Assembly (NCBI RefSeq): GCF_004798905.1
Contig: NZ_SDMO01000020.1
Coordinates: 1-39,225 of the forward strand
From: Halomonas borealis
GTDB taxonomy: Bacteria > Pseudomonadota > Gammaproteobacteria > Pseudomonadales > Halomonadaceae
Length of the DNA stretch: 39,225 bases
Direction of reading: 5' to 3'
The stretch's first letter is position 1. Each line of letters starts with the position of its first letter. A program made the position numbers and the translations under genes. The notes beneath the pieces are model-generated. The model made no database searches. It worked only from the letters and a program-made list of their open reading frames with translations, and had not been told where the DNA came from. Positions 16,806 through 28,160 of this stretch are shown piece by piece.

Positions 16806-17099
16806 ATGGCAGGCGGATTTCAGCGTGGTAACCGACGGCGCACCCCGAAACTCGAGGCGCGCGGTGAATTGCAGTCCGTGGAGCGCGAAGGGCCGTTCAA
16901 GGAGTGGCTGGGCATGCCGGATCTCTACCGCTACCAGCTGGTGGTGGATGGCGTGGACTACAGCTATCAGACCGAGGACACCGAGCTGCCGGTGGCCGTC
17001 GGCGATCGGGTGGTGTTTCGCTACAAGGAGACCAAGGCCGGCAACTGGGTCGACCGCAATTCGCTGGGCAAGGCGCTCAACCCCGCCGACTACCAGTAA
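16806..17099 (+). CDS. Conserved-looking small protein, possible beta-barrel
   Basis: 97 aa that I do not recognise. The N-terminal 20 residues are basic and flexible (QRGNRRRTPK). The rest alternates short strands (YRYQLVVDG, DYSYQTED, DRVVFRYKE) and loops in a way that suggests a small OB- or SH3-like beta-barrel. It has no signal peptide or membrane segment. A strong TTGGAGGAGC ribosome binding site and a near-consensus promoter indicate active expression independent of dnaB. A nucleic-acid-binding role is only a guess from the basic tail plus barrel. Confidence 0.8.
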   Translation: MAGGFQRGNRRRTPKLEARGELQSVEREGPFKEWLGMPDLYRYQLVVDGVDYSYQTEDTELPVAVGDRVVFRYKETKAGNWVDRNSLGKALNPADYQ

Positions 17100-17140
17100 G
17101 ACCCACCGGCGCCTTCCATCGCCGACAGGGCGGCGCGCGC

Positions 17141-17174
17141 CTGTCATCGTCCTGTCATCTGAGCGGGGCAGACT
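17141..17174 (+). promoter_or_regulatory. Pho box (PhoB operator) and -10
   Basis: Two exact copies of CTGTCAT (17141-17147 and 17152-17158) repeat with the 11-bp period of the PhoB box. After the second unit, 10 bp lead to CAGACT (17169-17174), which sits where the -10 stands in E. coli phoA. The -10 itself is poor (three of six), which fits an activator-dependent promoter in which the Pho box replaces the -35. The downstream gene starts at 17214. Confidence 0.65.
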
Positions 17175-17213
17175 GCAGCGCATTCCCCCTGAACGACCTC
17201 GATGGAGGGCAGC

Positions 17214-17516
17214 ATGGACATCAATGAGCTCGAGGCCTTCACGGCCCGGCACGAGAACTTCGAGATCCGCGTGATCAGCCATGCCGGCAGTCGCGTCTAT
17301 CAGATCGAGCTGGAAGACGTCGAAGGTCGGCGTCGTCTGCTGACCCGGCGCGGCAAGCCGATGCTCTTCCGCGCCCTGGATGATATCTATCTCGAGCTCA
17401 AGCGTGCCGGCATCCATCGCGCCTACCTGGTGCATCGGGTGCCCCATGACGAGATGATCGGTCGCGCGGCCCACTACCATGAACCCTTGGCGTCGCGCAT
17501 GCCGCTGGTGTTCTGA
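17214..17516 (+). CDS. DUF6482 family protein
   Basis: 100 aa. The pattern fits the small DUF6482 family of Pseudomonas and Halomonas: an N-terminal MDINELEAF helix, strands with VYQIELED, and the C-terminal YLVHRVPHDEMIGR stretch, whose HDEM core I recall from that family. It is cytoplasmic by lack of a signal. ATG 17214 is preferred over ATG 17202 because GGAGG (17204-17208) precedes it at the right distance. The molecular function is unknown. The upstream Pho box suggests induction when phosphate is scarce. The gene is flanked by the small barrel-like gene and hemH but appears to be its own unit. Confidence 0.82.
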   Translation: MDINELEAFTARHENFEIRVISHAGSRVYQIELEDVEGRRRLLTRRGKPMLFRALDDIYLELKRAGIHRAYLVHRVPHDEMIGRAAHYHEPLASRMPLVF

Positions 17517-17655
17517 TGGCCGTGTCATCACGCCGGGGCCTGTCCCTTCGGCTGGCCGGCCATCCTCCAGGTGCCTCACACGACCGTTGAGCCCCTCGCG
17601 GCCGGCGGGCCGATAGCGGCTGATGCGTCATCGAGGGTCAGGCAGGCTCTCGAAA

Positions 17656-17685
17656 AGCTGTACAAATGGCGTTGATAGTACAACT
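17656..17685. promoter_or_regulatory. Imperfect inverted repeat before hemH
   Basis: AGCTGTAC (17656-17663) and GTACAACT (17678-17685) form 8-bp arms with one mismatch around a 14-bp spacer, in an AT-rich patch about 80 bp before hemH. The spacer includes TTGATA, a good -35 match, but no matching -10 was found at normal spacing. It may be an operator for the hemH promoter; the regulator is unknown. Confidence 0.35.
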
Positions 17686-17762
17686 TTATTTCTCCTGATC
17701 GCTCGTGATGATAGGCTGACGCCATCAGTTTCGTCTCATGCCGATCACGGGGAGCGCGCGCC

Positions 17763-18848
17763 ATGGCAGCCTTCGAGCACTTGTCCGATTCCGAGCGGGA
17801 CTCATCGGGGGAGGGGCGGCTGCGACACGCGGGCGCCGAACATCCATCGCTGCCCCGCGCCAAGGTCGGTGTGGTGCTGGTCAATCTCGGCACGCCGGAT
17901 GCCACCGACTATGGCTCGCTGCGTCGTTATCTCGGCGAGTTCCTGTCCGATCGTCGAGTCGTCGACTACCCCCGCTGGTTGTGGCAGCCGCTGCTGCAGC
18001 TGGTGATCCTGACCCGGCGCCCCTTCGTCTCGGGCAAGGCCTATCGCAGCATCTGGAACCAGGAACGCGACGAGAGCCCGCTGCTGACCATCACGCGGGA
18101 GCAGACCGAGAAGCTAACCGAGCGGCTGGTGTCGGCCTATGGCGATGAAGTCGAGGTGGACTTCTGCATGCGCTATGGCAATCCCTCCACCGACAGCGTG
18201 CTGCGCCGCCTGCAGGCCCGCGGTTGCGAGCGCATCCTGTTCTTCCCGCTGTATCCCCAGTACGGCTCACCGACCACCGCCAGCGCCTGTGACCAGGCCT
18301 TCCGTACCCTGATGCGGCTCAAATGGCAGCCGGCGATCCGTACCGTGCCCGCCTACTATCGGCATCCGTCCTATCTCGAGGCGCTCGGCGCCTCGGTGCG
18401 CGAGACCTACGAGGCCGTCGAGTCGACGCCGGAGGTGCTGGTGGCCTCTTATCATGGTGTACCGAAGCGTTACCTCGACCAGGGCGATCCCTACTACTGT
18501 CATTGCCACCAGACGACCCGACTGCTGAAGGAGCGGCTGGGCCTTGCGGACGCGGCGATCGAGACCACCTTCCAGTCGAAGTTCGGGCCGGAGGAATGGC
18601 TGGGCCCGGCGACCGTCGAGCGGGTCGCCGAGCTGGCCCGCGAGGGGCGTCGTCATATCGCGGTGATCTCGCCGGCCTTCTCGGCCGACTGCGTGGAGAC
18701 CCTGGAAGAGGTCCAGCAGGAGATCCGCGATGCCTTCCTCGAGGCCGGCGGCGAGACCTTCACCTACGTTCCTTGCCTGAACGCCCGTGACGATCATGTC
18801 ACGGCGCTGGAGGCGATCGCGCGCCAAGAGTTGGCGGGCTGGTTGTAG
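17763..18848 (+). CDS. hemH: Ferrochelatase
   Basis: 361 aa. The core begins at VGVVLVNLGTP (about 35) after a non-conserved, charged N-terminal extension of about 33 residues. The catalytic histidine is H231 in SYHGVPKRY and the conserved glutamate is E312 in FSADCVETLEE. Other family motifs include CMRYGNPS and FFPLYPQY. The enzyme inserts Fe2+ into protoporphyrin IX, the last step of protoheme synthesis, at the inner membrane face. GGGGAG precedes ATG 17763. An internal start nearer residue 33 cannot be excluded. It is convergent with the first Mrp operon. Confidence 0.96.
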   Translation: MAAFEHLSDSERDSSGEGRLRHAGAEHPSLPRAKVGVVLVNLGTPDATDYGSLRRYLGEFLSDRRVVDYPRWLWQPLLQLVILTRRPFVSGKAYRSIWNQERDESPLLTITREQTEKLTERLVSAYGDEVEVDFCMRYGNPSTDSVLRRLQARGCERILFFPLYPQYGSPTTASACDQAFRTLMRLKWQPAIRTVPAYYRHPSYLEALGASVRETYEAVESTPEVLVASYHGVPKRYLDQGDPYYCHCHQTTRLLKERLGLADAAIETTFQSKFGPEEWLGPATVERVAELAREGRRHIAVISPAFSADCVETLEEVQQEIRDAFLEAGGETFTYVPCLNARDDHVTALEAIARQELAGWL

Positions 18849-18882
18849 CCGTCGTCGACGCCGAGACAAGGCGCACCGAAAC

Positions 18883-18916
18883 GCGACAGGCGGCCCTTCA
18901 AGGGGCCGCCTGTCGC
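18883..18916. terminator. Bidirectional hairpin between hemH and mrpG
   Basis: A perfect 14-bp stem GCGACAGGCGGCCC / GGGCCGCCTGTCGC encloses a 6-nt loop between the convergent hemH and Mrp operon ends. No long T-tract follows on either strand (only GTTTC on the minus side), but the stem is very stable. Confidence 0.7.
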
Positions 18917-18945
18917 ATGTTGGGTATGGCAAGTGCTGGGGGGTG

Positions 18946-19374
18946 TCACTGGCTGGGCGGGCGCTTGTCGAGCGTGATGGGGCCGCGGTCGGGAGGCGAG
19001 CCGTGGGGCACCGGCGTCTGGCCGACCTCTTCCTCCTGCAGCTCCACGGGGTGCCCGCGGGTCTTGTCGACGTACTTGAGCTGCAGGTGCAGGCCCGTCT
19101 TGGCCAGCAAGTGAGCACTCACCGGGGCGGTGATGAACAGGAACAGGGCGATCAGGATCTCCTGCACCACGGGTTCGCTGTCGGCGATGCCGAAGTAGAG
19201 CATCGAGGCCACCAGGGTGCAGCCGATGCCCATGGTGGTGGCCTTGGTCGGCCCGTGCAGGCGCATGTAGAAGTCGCGCAGGTGGGCCATGCCCAGCGAG
19301 CCGATGAAGGCGAAGGCTCCGCCGGCGATCAGCAGCAGCGAGATGATGGCCTCGAGAATCACGTAGAACGACAT
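18946..19374 (-). CDS. mrpG: Mrp Na+/H+ antiporter subunit G (locus 1)
   Basis: 142 aa with three hydrophobic segments (about 5-25, 45-65 and 70-90) and the MrpG/PhaG motifs GMAHLRDFYMRLHGPTKATT and LFLFITAPVSAHLLAK. A hydrophilic tail of about 45 residues extends beyond the usual core. MrpG is a small membrane subunit required for assembly and activity of the complex. AGGAG precedes the ATG, 11 nt after the mrpF stop. It is the last gene of the minus-strand operon. Confidence 0.94.
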   Translation of the reverse strand: MSFYVILEAIISLLLIAGGAFAFIGSLGMAHLRDFYMRLHGPTKATTMGIGCTLVASMLYFGIADSEPVVQEILIALFLFITAPVSAHLLAKTGLHLQLKYVDKTRGHPVELQEEEVGQTPVPHGSPPDRGPITLDKRPPSQ

Positions 19375-19385
19375 GCTGGGCTCTC

Positions 19386-19655
19386 CTATTCGATGATGTC
19401 GCCGCGCTGTAAGTACTTACATACCGCCACGGTGCTGATGAAGCCGAGCATGGCGATCAGTACCGCCGCCTCGAAGTAGGTCTTGGTGCCGAGCCACAGG
19501 CCGAGCAGCACGATCAGCGCGATGGAGTTCACGTACATGGTGTCCAACGCCAGGATGCGATCGGGCAGGGTGGGCCCCACCGTCAGGCGGAAGGTGTTGA
19601 GCAGCAGGGCCAACATCACCAGTGTCAGGCTGATCTTCAGGGCGATGTCTAGCAT
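19386..19655 (-). CDS. mrpF: Mrp Na+/H+ antiporter subunit F (locus 1)
   Basis: 89 aa, the usual length, with three membrane helices. The conserved TVGPTLPDRILALDTM lies after the first helix. This small subunit is part of the Mrp membrane assembly. Its start overlaps the end of mrpE by 7 nt, implying translational coupling. Confidence 0.94.
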   Translation of the reverse strand: MLDIALKISLTLVMLALLLNTFRLTVGPTLPDRILALDTMYVNSIALIVLLGLWLGTKTYFEAAVLIAMLGFISTVAVCKYLQRGDIIE

Positions 19656-20146
19656 TCGTAGATCTCCTTGAGCGGGCGCTCGTAGCGTTCGCGGATCTGT
19701 TCGATCAGCGCCTCGTCATCCTCCACATCCAGGGCATGGATCAGCAGCGTCCGGCCGTCCATACGCAGGTTGGCCGATACCGTCCCCGGGGTCAGGCTGA
19801 CGGTGCTGGCCAGCAGGGTGATGGTGAAGCGCTCCTCGAGCATCAGCGGGTATTCCACGAAATGGGGCCGCGAGCGCTGACGCGGGTTGAGGATCAGCCA
19901 GGCCACCTGGAAGTTGGCGACCACGATGTCGCCCAGCACCCGCAGCACGTAGCGTAGCAGCAGGCCGGGCCGCTTGACGCTGGGCTGCACGTCCCAGAAG
20001 CGATAGGTCAGCAAGGGGATGGCGATGGCCAGGGCGCCGCCCAGCAGGAACTGGCCGAAGGCCAGGCTGCGCACCAGCAGCAGCCAGACCACCAGCAGCA
20101 GCAGCGACAGCATCGGAATCGGAAGCCAGGAACGAGAGCGAATCAT
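19649..20146 (-). CDS. mrpE: Mrp Na+/H+ antiporter subunit E (locus 1)
   Basis: 165 aa from the ATG that overlaps the mrpD stop by 4 nt (ATGA). Two N-terminal hydrophobic segments (about 8-50) are followed by a cytoplasmic domain with the MrpE motif LLASTVSLTPGTVSA and the LLIHALDVED strand. MrpE supports maturation and stability of the complex. The frame is open further upstream (to 20815), but that part lies inside mrpD and is not MrpE-like. Confidence 0.94.
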   Translation of the reverse strand: MIRSRSWLPIPMLSLLLLVVWLLLVRSLAFGQFLLGGALAIAIPLLTYRFWDVQPSVKRPGLLLRYVLRVLGDIVVANFQVAWLILNPRQRSRPHFVEYPLMLEERFTITLLASTVSLTPGTVSANLRMDGRTLLIHALDVEDDEALIEQIRERYERPLKEIYEC

Positions 20147-21654
20147 GAGGCGTCTCCAGCGTCGGACAGCAGGGTGCGAACCATGGCATCGGGGTTGGCC
20201 AGCTGCTCGGCGGCGGCCTGGGTGTAGTCGCTCACCGGGCCGGCCAATGCCACCAGCAGCGGCGAGGTAGCCAGCAGCAGGGTCGCCCCAACCCAGTGCT
20301 GGCGAGGCAGCGGTTCGCCGTCGCGCTCGCCCTTCTGGCTCCGCCAGAACAGCGTCGAGCCGGCCCGCGACAGGGCGATGATGGCGGCCAGTCCGCTGAT
20401 CAGCAGCAACGGCCAGAGCCAGGGCTGCTGCTCGGGGGTGGCGGCGTCGAGCAGCAGCGCCTTGCCGATGGCACCGGACAGCGGCGGCAGGCCGGCCACG
20501 GCCACGGCACCGGCCAGGAACAGCATCGCCAGGGCACCACCTTGGGTCAGCGGGCGACCGCGAACGATACGCGTGCCGGCCTTGCCGCGCTGCAGGCCGA
20601 TCATCTCGGCGAGCAGGAACAGGCCACCGGTGACCAGGGTGCTGTGTATCAGGTAATAGAGCAGCGAGGCGGTCGCCTCGGTCGTGCCCATGCCGATGCC
20701 GGCCAGCAGGGTGCCCACCGAGACCAGGACCAGATAGGCCACCAGCAGGCGCAGGTCGCGGGCGGCCATCACCCCGAGGGTCGCCACCGCCAGGGTCGCC
20801 AGCGCCAGCCACCACACCCAGGGCTGCTGCAGGGCGGCCAGGCCGCCGGCCTGCTCACCGAAGATCAGCGAAAAGACACGCAGGATGGCGTAGATGCCGA
20901 CCTTGGTCATGATGGCGAACAGCGCCGCCACCGGGGCCGGGGCCGCGGCATAGGCGCGTGGCAACCAGAAATACAGCGGCAGGATGGCCGCCTTGAGGCC
21001 GAATACCACTAGCAGCAGCAGCGCGCCGGCGGTCACCAGCCCGGTGCGATCGTCGGGAAGCTCGGCGATCCGCGCCGCCATGTCGGCCATGTTGAGGGTG
21101 CCGGTGGCGCCGTAGAGGGTGCCCACGGCGATCAAGAACAGCGACGAGCCGGCCAGGTTGAGGACCACGTAGTGCACGGCGGCCTGGGTGCGCGACTTGC
21201 CGCCGCCATGCAGCAGCAGGGCGTAGGAGGCCAGCAGCAGGACCTCGAAGAACACGAAGAGGTTGAACAGGTCGCCGGTCAGGAAGGCACCGTTGATGCC
21301 CATCAGCTGCAGCTGGAAGAGGCCATGGAAGTTGCTGCCCTGCTCGTCGTCGCCGCCGCAGGCGAAGATCACGCAGCCCAGCGCCAGCACCGAGGTGAGC
21401 AGCACCATCAGCGCCGAGAGTCGGTCGAGCACCAGCACGATGCCGAAGGGCGGCTGCCAGTCGCCCAGGGCGTAGTAGGCGATCTCGCCGCTCGAGGCGC
21501 GTTCGACCAGCAAGGCGGAGATCACCACCAGCGCCAGGGTGGCGCCCACGCCGAGCCAACGCTTGATGCGCGGGTTGCCTTGGCGCGTGCGCAGCAGCAG
21601 TACGCCGGCGATCAGCGGTAGGACGATGGGCAGCACGATCAGGTGGGGGCTCAT
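20143..21654 (-). CDS. mrpD: Mrp Na+/H+ antiporter subunit D (locus 1)
   Basis: 503 aa, a polytopic protein of the proton-translocating NuoL/M/N-like family with about 14 helices. The conserved FFEVLLLASYALLLHG carries the glutamate of the fifth helix, and LKAAILPLYFWLPRAYAAAP carries the lysine and the discontinuous-helix motif. MrpD forms one of the ion-translocating modules. Its start overlaps the mrpC stop by 4 nt. Confidence 0.96.
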   Translation of the reverse strand: MSPHLIVLPIVLPLIAGVLLLRTRQGNPRIKRWLGVGATLALVVISALLVERASSGEIAYYALGDWQPPFGIVLVLDRLSALMVLLTSVLALGCVIFACGGDDEQGSNFHGLFQLQLMGINGAFLTGDLFNLFVFFEVLLLASYALLLHGGGKSRTQAAVHYVVLNLAGSSLFLIAVGTLYGATGTLNMADMAARIAELPDDRTGLVTAGALLLLVVFGLKAAILPLYFWLPRAYAAAPAPVAALFAIMTKVGIYAILRVFSLIFGEQAGGLAALQQPWVWWLALATLAVATLGVMAARDLRLLVAYLVLVSVGTLLAGIGMGTTEATASLLYYLIHSTLVTGGLFLLAEMIGLQRGKAGTRIVRGRPLTQGGALAMLFLAGAVAVAGLPPLSGAIGKALLLDAATPEQQPWLWPLLLISGLAAIIALSRAGSTLFWRSQKGERDGEPLPRQHWVGATLLLATSPLLVALAGPVSDYTQAAAEQLANPDAMVRTLLSDAGDAS

Positions 21655-22001
21655 CGGCGCGTCTCCTCTCGATCTTCGCGATTGCGGCCGCCATCGACGT
21701 GGTCGTTACCCATGTCGCCGCGGGCGCGCATCGCCAGGATCACCGCGAAGGCGGTCATCGCGAAGCCGATGACGATAGCGGTCAGCACCAGCGCCTGGGG
21801 CAAGGGGTCGGCATACGACGTCTTGCCGTCGATGATCGTCGCGCCGTGGGTGGTCAGCCCGCCCATCGAGAACAGGAACAGGTTGACCGCATAGGACAGC
21901 AGGGTCAGTCCCATCACCACGGGGAAGGTGCGTCCCCGGAGGATCAGGTAGAAGCCACAGGCGCTGAGCACGCCGGTGGTGATGGCATAGAGGCTTTCCA
22001 T
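21651..22001 (-). CDS. mrpC: Mrp Na+/H+ antiporter subunit C (locus 1)
   Basis: 116 aa, similar to NuoK, with three helices. The motif [17 protein letters not shown] with its conserved acidic and proline residues is diagnostic. The ATG shares one base with the mrpA stop (TGATG), so translation is coupled. The same frame is open upstream to 22490, inside mrpA, but the NuoK-like domain starts at this ATG. Confidence 0.95.
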   Translation of the reverse strand: MESLYAITTGVLSACGFYLILRGRTFPVVMGLTLLSYAVNLFLFSMGGLTTHGATIIDGKTSYADPLPQALVLTAIVIGFAMTAFAVILAMRARGDMGNDHVDGGRNREDREETRR

Positions 22002-24820
22002 CAGCGTTTCTCCTTGCCGCTGGTGGCGGGGGAATGTGCGTCCTTCACCGGGCGGTGCAACGTGGTCACCTTGCCGAGGTTGGCCAGGATCATCAGTGTC
22101 GCCCCGACCACGGCCAGGTAGACGCCGAGGTCGAAGATCAGCGCCGTGGCCAACTCGAATTCGCCGATCAGCGGGAGCTGGAAATGACCGAAGGCGGAGG
22201 TCAGGAAGGGCCGGTCGAACAGCCAGCTCCCCAGGCCGGTCAGGGTCGCCAGCCCCACGCCGGCGATGGCCACCGGTTGATAGGGGAAGTCGAGGCGCGC
22301 CTGGGCCCACTCCACGCCGCGGGCGATCAGCAGCAGGATCAGCGCCACGGCGGTGATCAGACCGGCGATGAAGCCACCGCCCGGCAGGTTGTGGCCGCGC
22401 AGGAAGATGAAGGCGGAGACCAGCAGGGCCAGCGGCAGCAGCGTCTGGGAGATGGTGGTGAGGATCATCGGATAGCGATCCGGGCACCACAGCCGGCCCT
22501 CGGTGTCGCTGTGCGGCATGAACAGGCGCAGGCGGTTGAGCAGCTTGAAGATCGCCAGGCCGGCGATGGCCAGCACCGTGATCTCGCCGAGGGTATCGAA
22601 GCCACGGAAGTCGACCAGGATGACGTTGACCACGTTGTGGCCGCCGCCACCGGAGACGCTATTGTCGAGGAAGAAATCCGAGATGCTGGCGTTGCTTCGT
22701 GTCAGTACCGCGTAGTTGAGGCTGGCGACGGTCATGCCCAGGGCCCCGGCCAAAACGGTATCGCGCAGGCTGCGCGGCAGCGAGGATTCGCGCGGCGTCC
22801 GCTGGGGCAGGAAGAACAGCGCCAGCATCAACAGGATGATGGTCACCACCTCTACCGACAGCTGGGTCAGGGCCAGATCGGGGGCGGAGAAGCGGGCGAA
22901 GGTCAGCGAGACGAGCAGGCCCACCATCGATAGCATCAGCAGCGAGATCAGGCGATAGCGGTGGGTGACCACGGTGGCCAAGCCGCTGAACATCAGCAGC
23001 GCCGCGCCGGTGAGCAGGATGCCGTCCACCGGCCGCTGAGGCGCCTCGCCGGCCAGGCTCGGCATCTTGCCGAGGCCCAGCGCGACGAAGATCAGCGAGA
23101 CCAGCAACAGCAGCCCCATGTAACGTTGCAATGAAGCGTTGTCGAGGCGCTTCAGCAGGGCCTCGGCGCGATTCCCCGCGCGCTGTACGCCGGCCTCGAA
23201 CACCAGGCGCGCATCCACCGGCTTGAAGCCGCGCAGGAAGCGACGCAGATAAGCGTGGGCGGCGTAGAGCCCGGCCCCGGCGACCAGCGCCACGGCGCTC
23301 ATCGCCAGCGGCAGGTTGATGCCATGCCAGAGCGCCAGGTGGAAGTCCAGCGGCGCCAGCAGCACGGCGCGGCTGGCCAGGTCGAGCAGGCCGCCGGCCA
23401 GCGCCGACGGGAACACGCCGACCAGCACACACAGTGTGGCCAGCAGCGCCATCGGGGCGCTCATCAGGCGCGGCGGCTCATGGGGCGTCTTAGGTGGCTC
23501 TTGGGTCGGTGCCTTGAAGAACACCGCGTGTACCAGGCGCAGCGAATAGGCCACCGATAGCACGCCGCCGGCGGTCGCCAGCACCGGCATCAGCCAGCTC
23601 AGGCCGCCGAGGACCGGCGACGTCAGGGTCTCGGCGAACAGCATTTCCTTGGAAAGGAAGCCGTTGAACAGCGGCACGCCGGCCATGGCGGCGCCGGTGA
23701 TCGTGGTCAGCACGGCGGTCAGCGGCATGGCACGGCGCAGCCCACCCAGGCGCGACAATTCGCGGGTGCCGGCCTCGTGATCGATGATCCCCGCGCCCAT
23801 GAACAGCGCCGCCTTGAAGGTGGCGTGGTTGATGATGTGGAACAGCGCCGCCAGCACCGCCATGGGACTGCCGATGCCCAACAACACGGTGATCAGGCCC
23901 AGGTGGCTGACCGTGGAGAACGCCAGGATGCCCTTGAGGTCGGTCTTCATCAGCGCGAACCAGGCGCCATAGAGCATGGTGGTCATGCCCACCAGGGAAA
24001 CCGTCAGGGTCCACAGCTCGCTGCCGGATAGCGCCGGATGCAGGCGCGCCATCAGGAAGATGCCGGCCTTGACCATGGTCGCCGAGTGGAGATACGCCGA
24101 GACCGGTGTCGGCGCCGCCATGGCGTGGGGCAGCCAGAAATGGAAGGGGAACTGGGCCGACTTGGCGAAGGCGCCCAGCAGCACCAAGGCGAGGGTCAGC
24201 GGGTAGCGCGGGTCGGCGACGATCGTCTCGCCACTGGCCAGCACGGTGTCGAGTTCGTAGCTGCCGACGATATCGCCAAGCAGCAGGAAGCCGGCCAGCA
24301 GCGCCAGGCCGCCGGCGCCGGTCACCGTCAGCGCCATGCGTGCGCCCTTGCGGGCATCGCTGCGGTGGGACCAGAAGCCGATCAGCAGGAAGGACGAGAG
24401 ACTCGTGAGCTCCCAGAAGACCCATAGCAGCAGCAGGTTGTCGGCCATGGCGATGCCGACCATGGAGGCCATGAACAGGATCAAGTAGGCGTAGAAGCGC
24501 CCATAGGGTTCGTCCGGGTCCAGATAGAAGTGCGCGTAGAGCAGGATAAGCAGGCCGATGCCGAGGATCAGCAGATTGAACAGCAGCGACAGGCCGTCCA
24601 GCCGGAAGGCCAGCTCCAGGCCCAGAGATGGTATCCAGTCGACGGCGAAACGCAGCGTCTCGCCATCGAGCAGGGCAGGCACTTCCGCCAGCATCAGCAA
24701 CAATGCCAGGGCGGGCAGGGCGGCGGTGGCCAGGGAGCATTCCCGGCGTCTCAGGCCGGCCCCGAAGGCCGGCACCAGAACGCCGAGAAGGGGTAGCAGT
24801 GCTATCCACAACAAGGTCAT
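22001..24820 (-). CDS. mrpA: Fused MrpA-MrpB Na+/H+ antiporter subunit (locus 1)
   Basis: 939 aa. Residues 1 to about 770 are MrpA, a NuoL-like antiporter domain with [19 protein letters not shown] and [17 protein letters not shown], plus the MrpA-specific C-terminal helices ([18 protein letters not shown]). From about residue 785 an MrpB domain follows in the same chain, with [16 protein letters not shown] and [15 protein letters not shown] and B are separate genes in Bacillus (801 and 143 aa) but fused in the six-gene group 2 Mrp systems. The operon imports H+ and exports Na+ (or K+), giving alkali and salt tolerance. It is the first gene of the operon and faces away from the second Mrp locus. 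Confidence 0.96.
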   Translation of the reverse strand: MTLLWIALLPLLGVLVPAFGAGLRRRECSLATAALPALALLLMLAEVPALLDGETLRFAVDWIPSLGLELAFRLDGLSLLFNLLILGIGLLILLYAHFYLDPDEPYGRFYAYLILFMASMVGIAMADNLLLLWVFWELTSLSSFLLIGFWSHRSDARKGARMALTVTGAGGLALLAGFLLLGDIVGSYELDTVLASGETIVADPRYPLTLALVLLGAFAKSAQFPFHFWLPHAMAAPTPVSAYLHSATMVKAGIFLMARLHPALSGSELWTLTVSLVGMTTMLYGAWFALMKTDLKGILAFSTVSHLGLITVLLGIGSPMAVLAALFHIINHATFKAALFMGAGIIDHEAGTRELSRLGGLRRAMPLTAVLTTITGAAMAGVPLFNGFLSKEMLFAETLTSPVLGGLSWLMPVLATAGGVLSVAYSLRLVHAVFFKAPTQEPPKTPHEPPRLMSAPMALLATLCVLVGVFPSALAGGLLDLASRAVLLAPLDFHLALWHGINLPLAMSAVALVAGAGLYAAHAYLRRFLRGFKPVDARLVFEAGVQRAGNRAEALLKRLDNASLQRYMGLLLLVSLIFVALGLGKMPSLAGEAPQRPVDGILLTGAALLMFSGLATVVTHRYRLISLLMLSMVGLLVSLTFARFSAPDLALTQLSVEVVTIILLMLALFFLPQRTPRESSLPRSLRDTVLAGALGMTVASLNYAVLTRSNASISDFFLDNSVSGGGGHNVVNVILVDFRGFDTLGEITVLAIAGLAIFKLLNRLRLFMPHSDTEGRLWCPDRYPMILTTISQTLLPLALLVSAFIFLRGHNLPGGGFIAGLITAVALILLLIARGVEWAQARLDFPYQPVAIAGVGLATLTGLGSWLFDRPFLTSAFGHFQLPLIGEFELATALIFDLGVYLAVVGATLMILANLGKVTTLHRPVKDAHSPATSGKEKR

Positions 24821-25061
24821 CGATCAGTCATCCTGCTCGGTTGCGTCATGTCGGAGCGTCATCATGCCGAGGGGGCGCACGCTAGTGGTAGGGCGTTGCA
24901 TCCGTCCCAGGGCCGGTCGAGCTCCATGAAGTGATTGAATCGCAATACCTTAACGCATCGGGCGGCGGCTCGCGCCTCCTTGCCTTTCAAAATCGGGCTC
25001 TTTAAGGTTGAGCCACGCTTTCATCCGGTGAGCCCGTACGGACGCCAAGGAGGGATGCTCG
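24821..25061. promoter_or_regulatory. Divergent control region of the two Mrp operons
   Basis: These 241 bp separate the start codons of the two fused mrpA genes. On the plus side TTGCCT (24980-24985) and TAAGGT (25003-25008) are 17 bp apart, and AAGGAGGG (25047-25054) is a strong ribosome binding site. No convincing -35/-10 pair was found for the minus side. The middle part (24930-25010) is AT-richer. No coding sequence is believable here. Confidence 0.45.
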
Positions 25062-27809
<2,748 letters not shown>

Positions 27810-27812
27810 CCC

Positions 27813-28160
27813 ATGGAATCGCTAATGGCCGTGAGTATCGGCGTGCTGTTCGCCACCGCCATCTACATGATGCTGCGGCGTTCCATCGTCAAGCTGGTGA
27901 TCGGACTGATGCTGCTGTCCAACGCCGCCAACCTGCTGATCTTCACCACGGCCGGCATGCGTCGTGGGGCACCGCCGCTGGTGCCGGAGGGGCTCGGCGC
28001 GCCGACGTCGGCGGTGGCCGACCCGCTGCCTCAGGCGCTGGTGCTGACCGCCATCGTCATCGCCTTCGGCGTGCTCTCGTTCGCGGTGGTGCTGGTGCGG
28101 CGCGCCTGGGAGGTCGTACGGGCCGACGACCTGGATCAGATGAAGGATACCGACACGTGA
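27813..28160 (+). CDS. mrpC: Mrp Na+/H+ antiporter subunit C (locus 2)
   Basis: 115 aa with three helices, NuoK-like. [17 protein letters not shown] is the shared signature with the locus 1 subunit. It begins 3 nt after the mrpA stop and overlaps mrpD by 4 nt. The tail ends in an acidic stretch ([11 protein letters not shown]) absent from the paralogue. Confidence 0.95.
   Translation: MESLMAVSIGVLFATAIYMMLRRSIVKLVIGLMLLSNAANLLIFTTAGMRRGAPPLVPEGLGAPTSAVADPLPQALVLTAIVIAFGVLSFAVVLVRRAWEVVRADDLDQMKDTDT

Noticed and set aside
14988..17579. An 863-codon open frame on the minus strand opposite rplI, dnaB and the following small genes
   Set aside because: It spans several independent plus-strand genes, a terminator and promoters and has no recognisable domain; a shadow of biased codon use.
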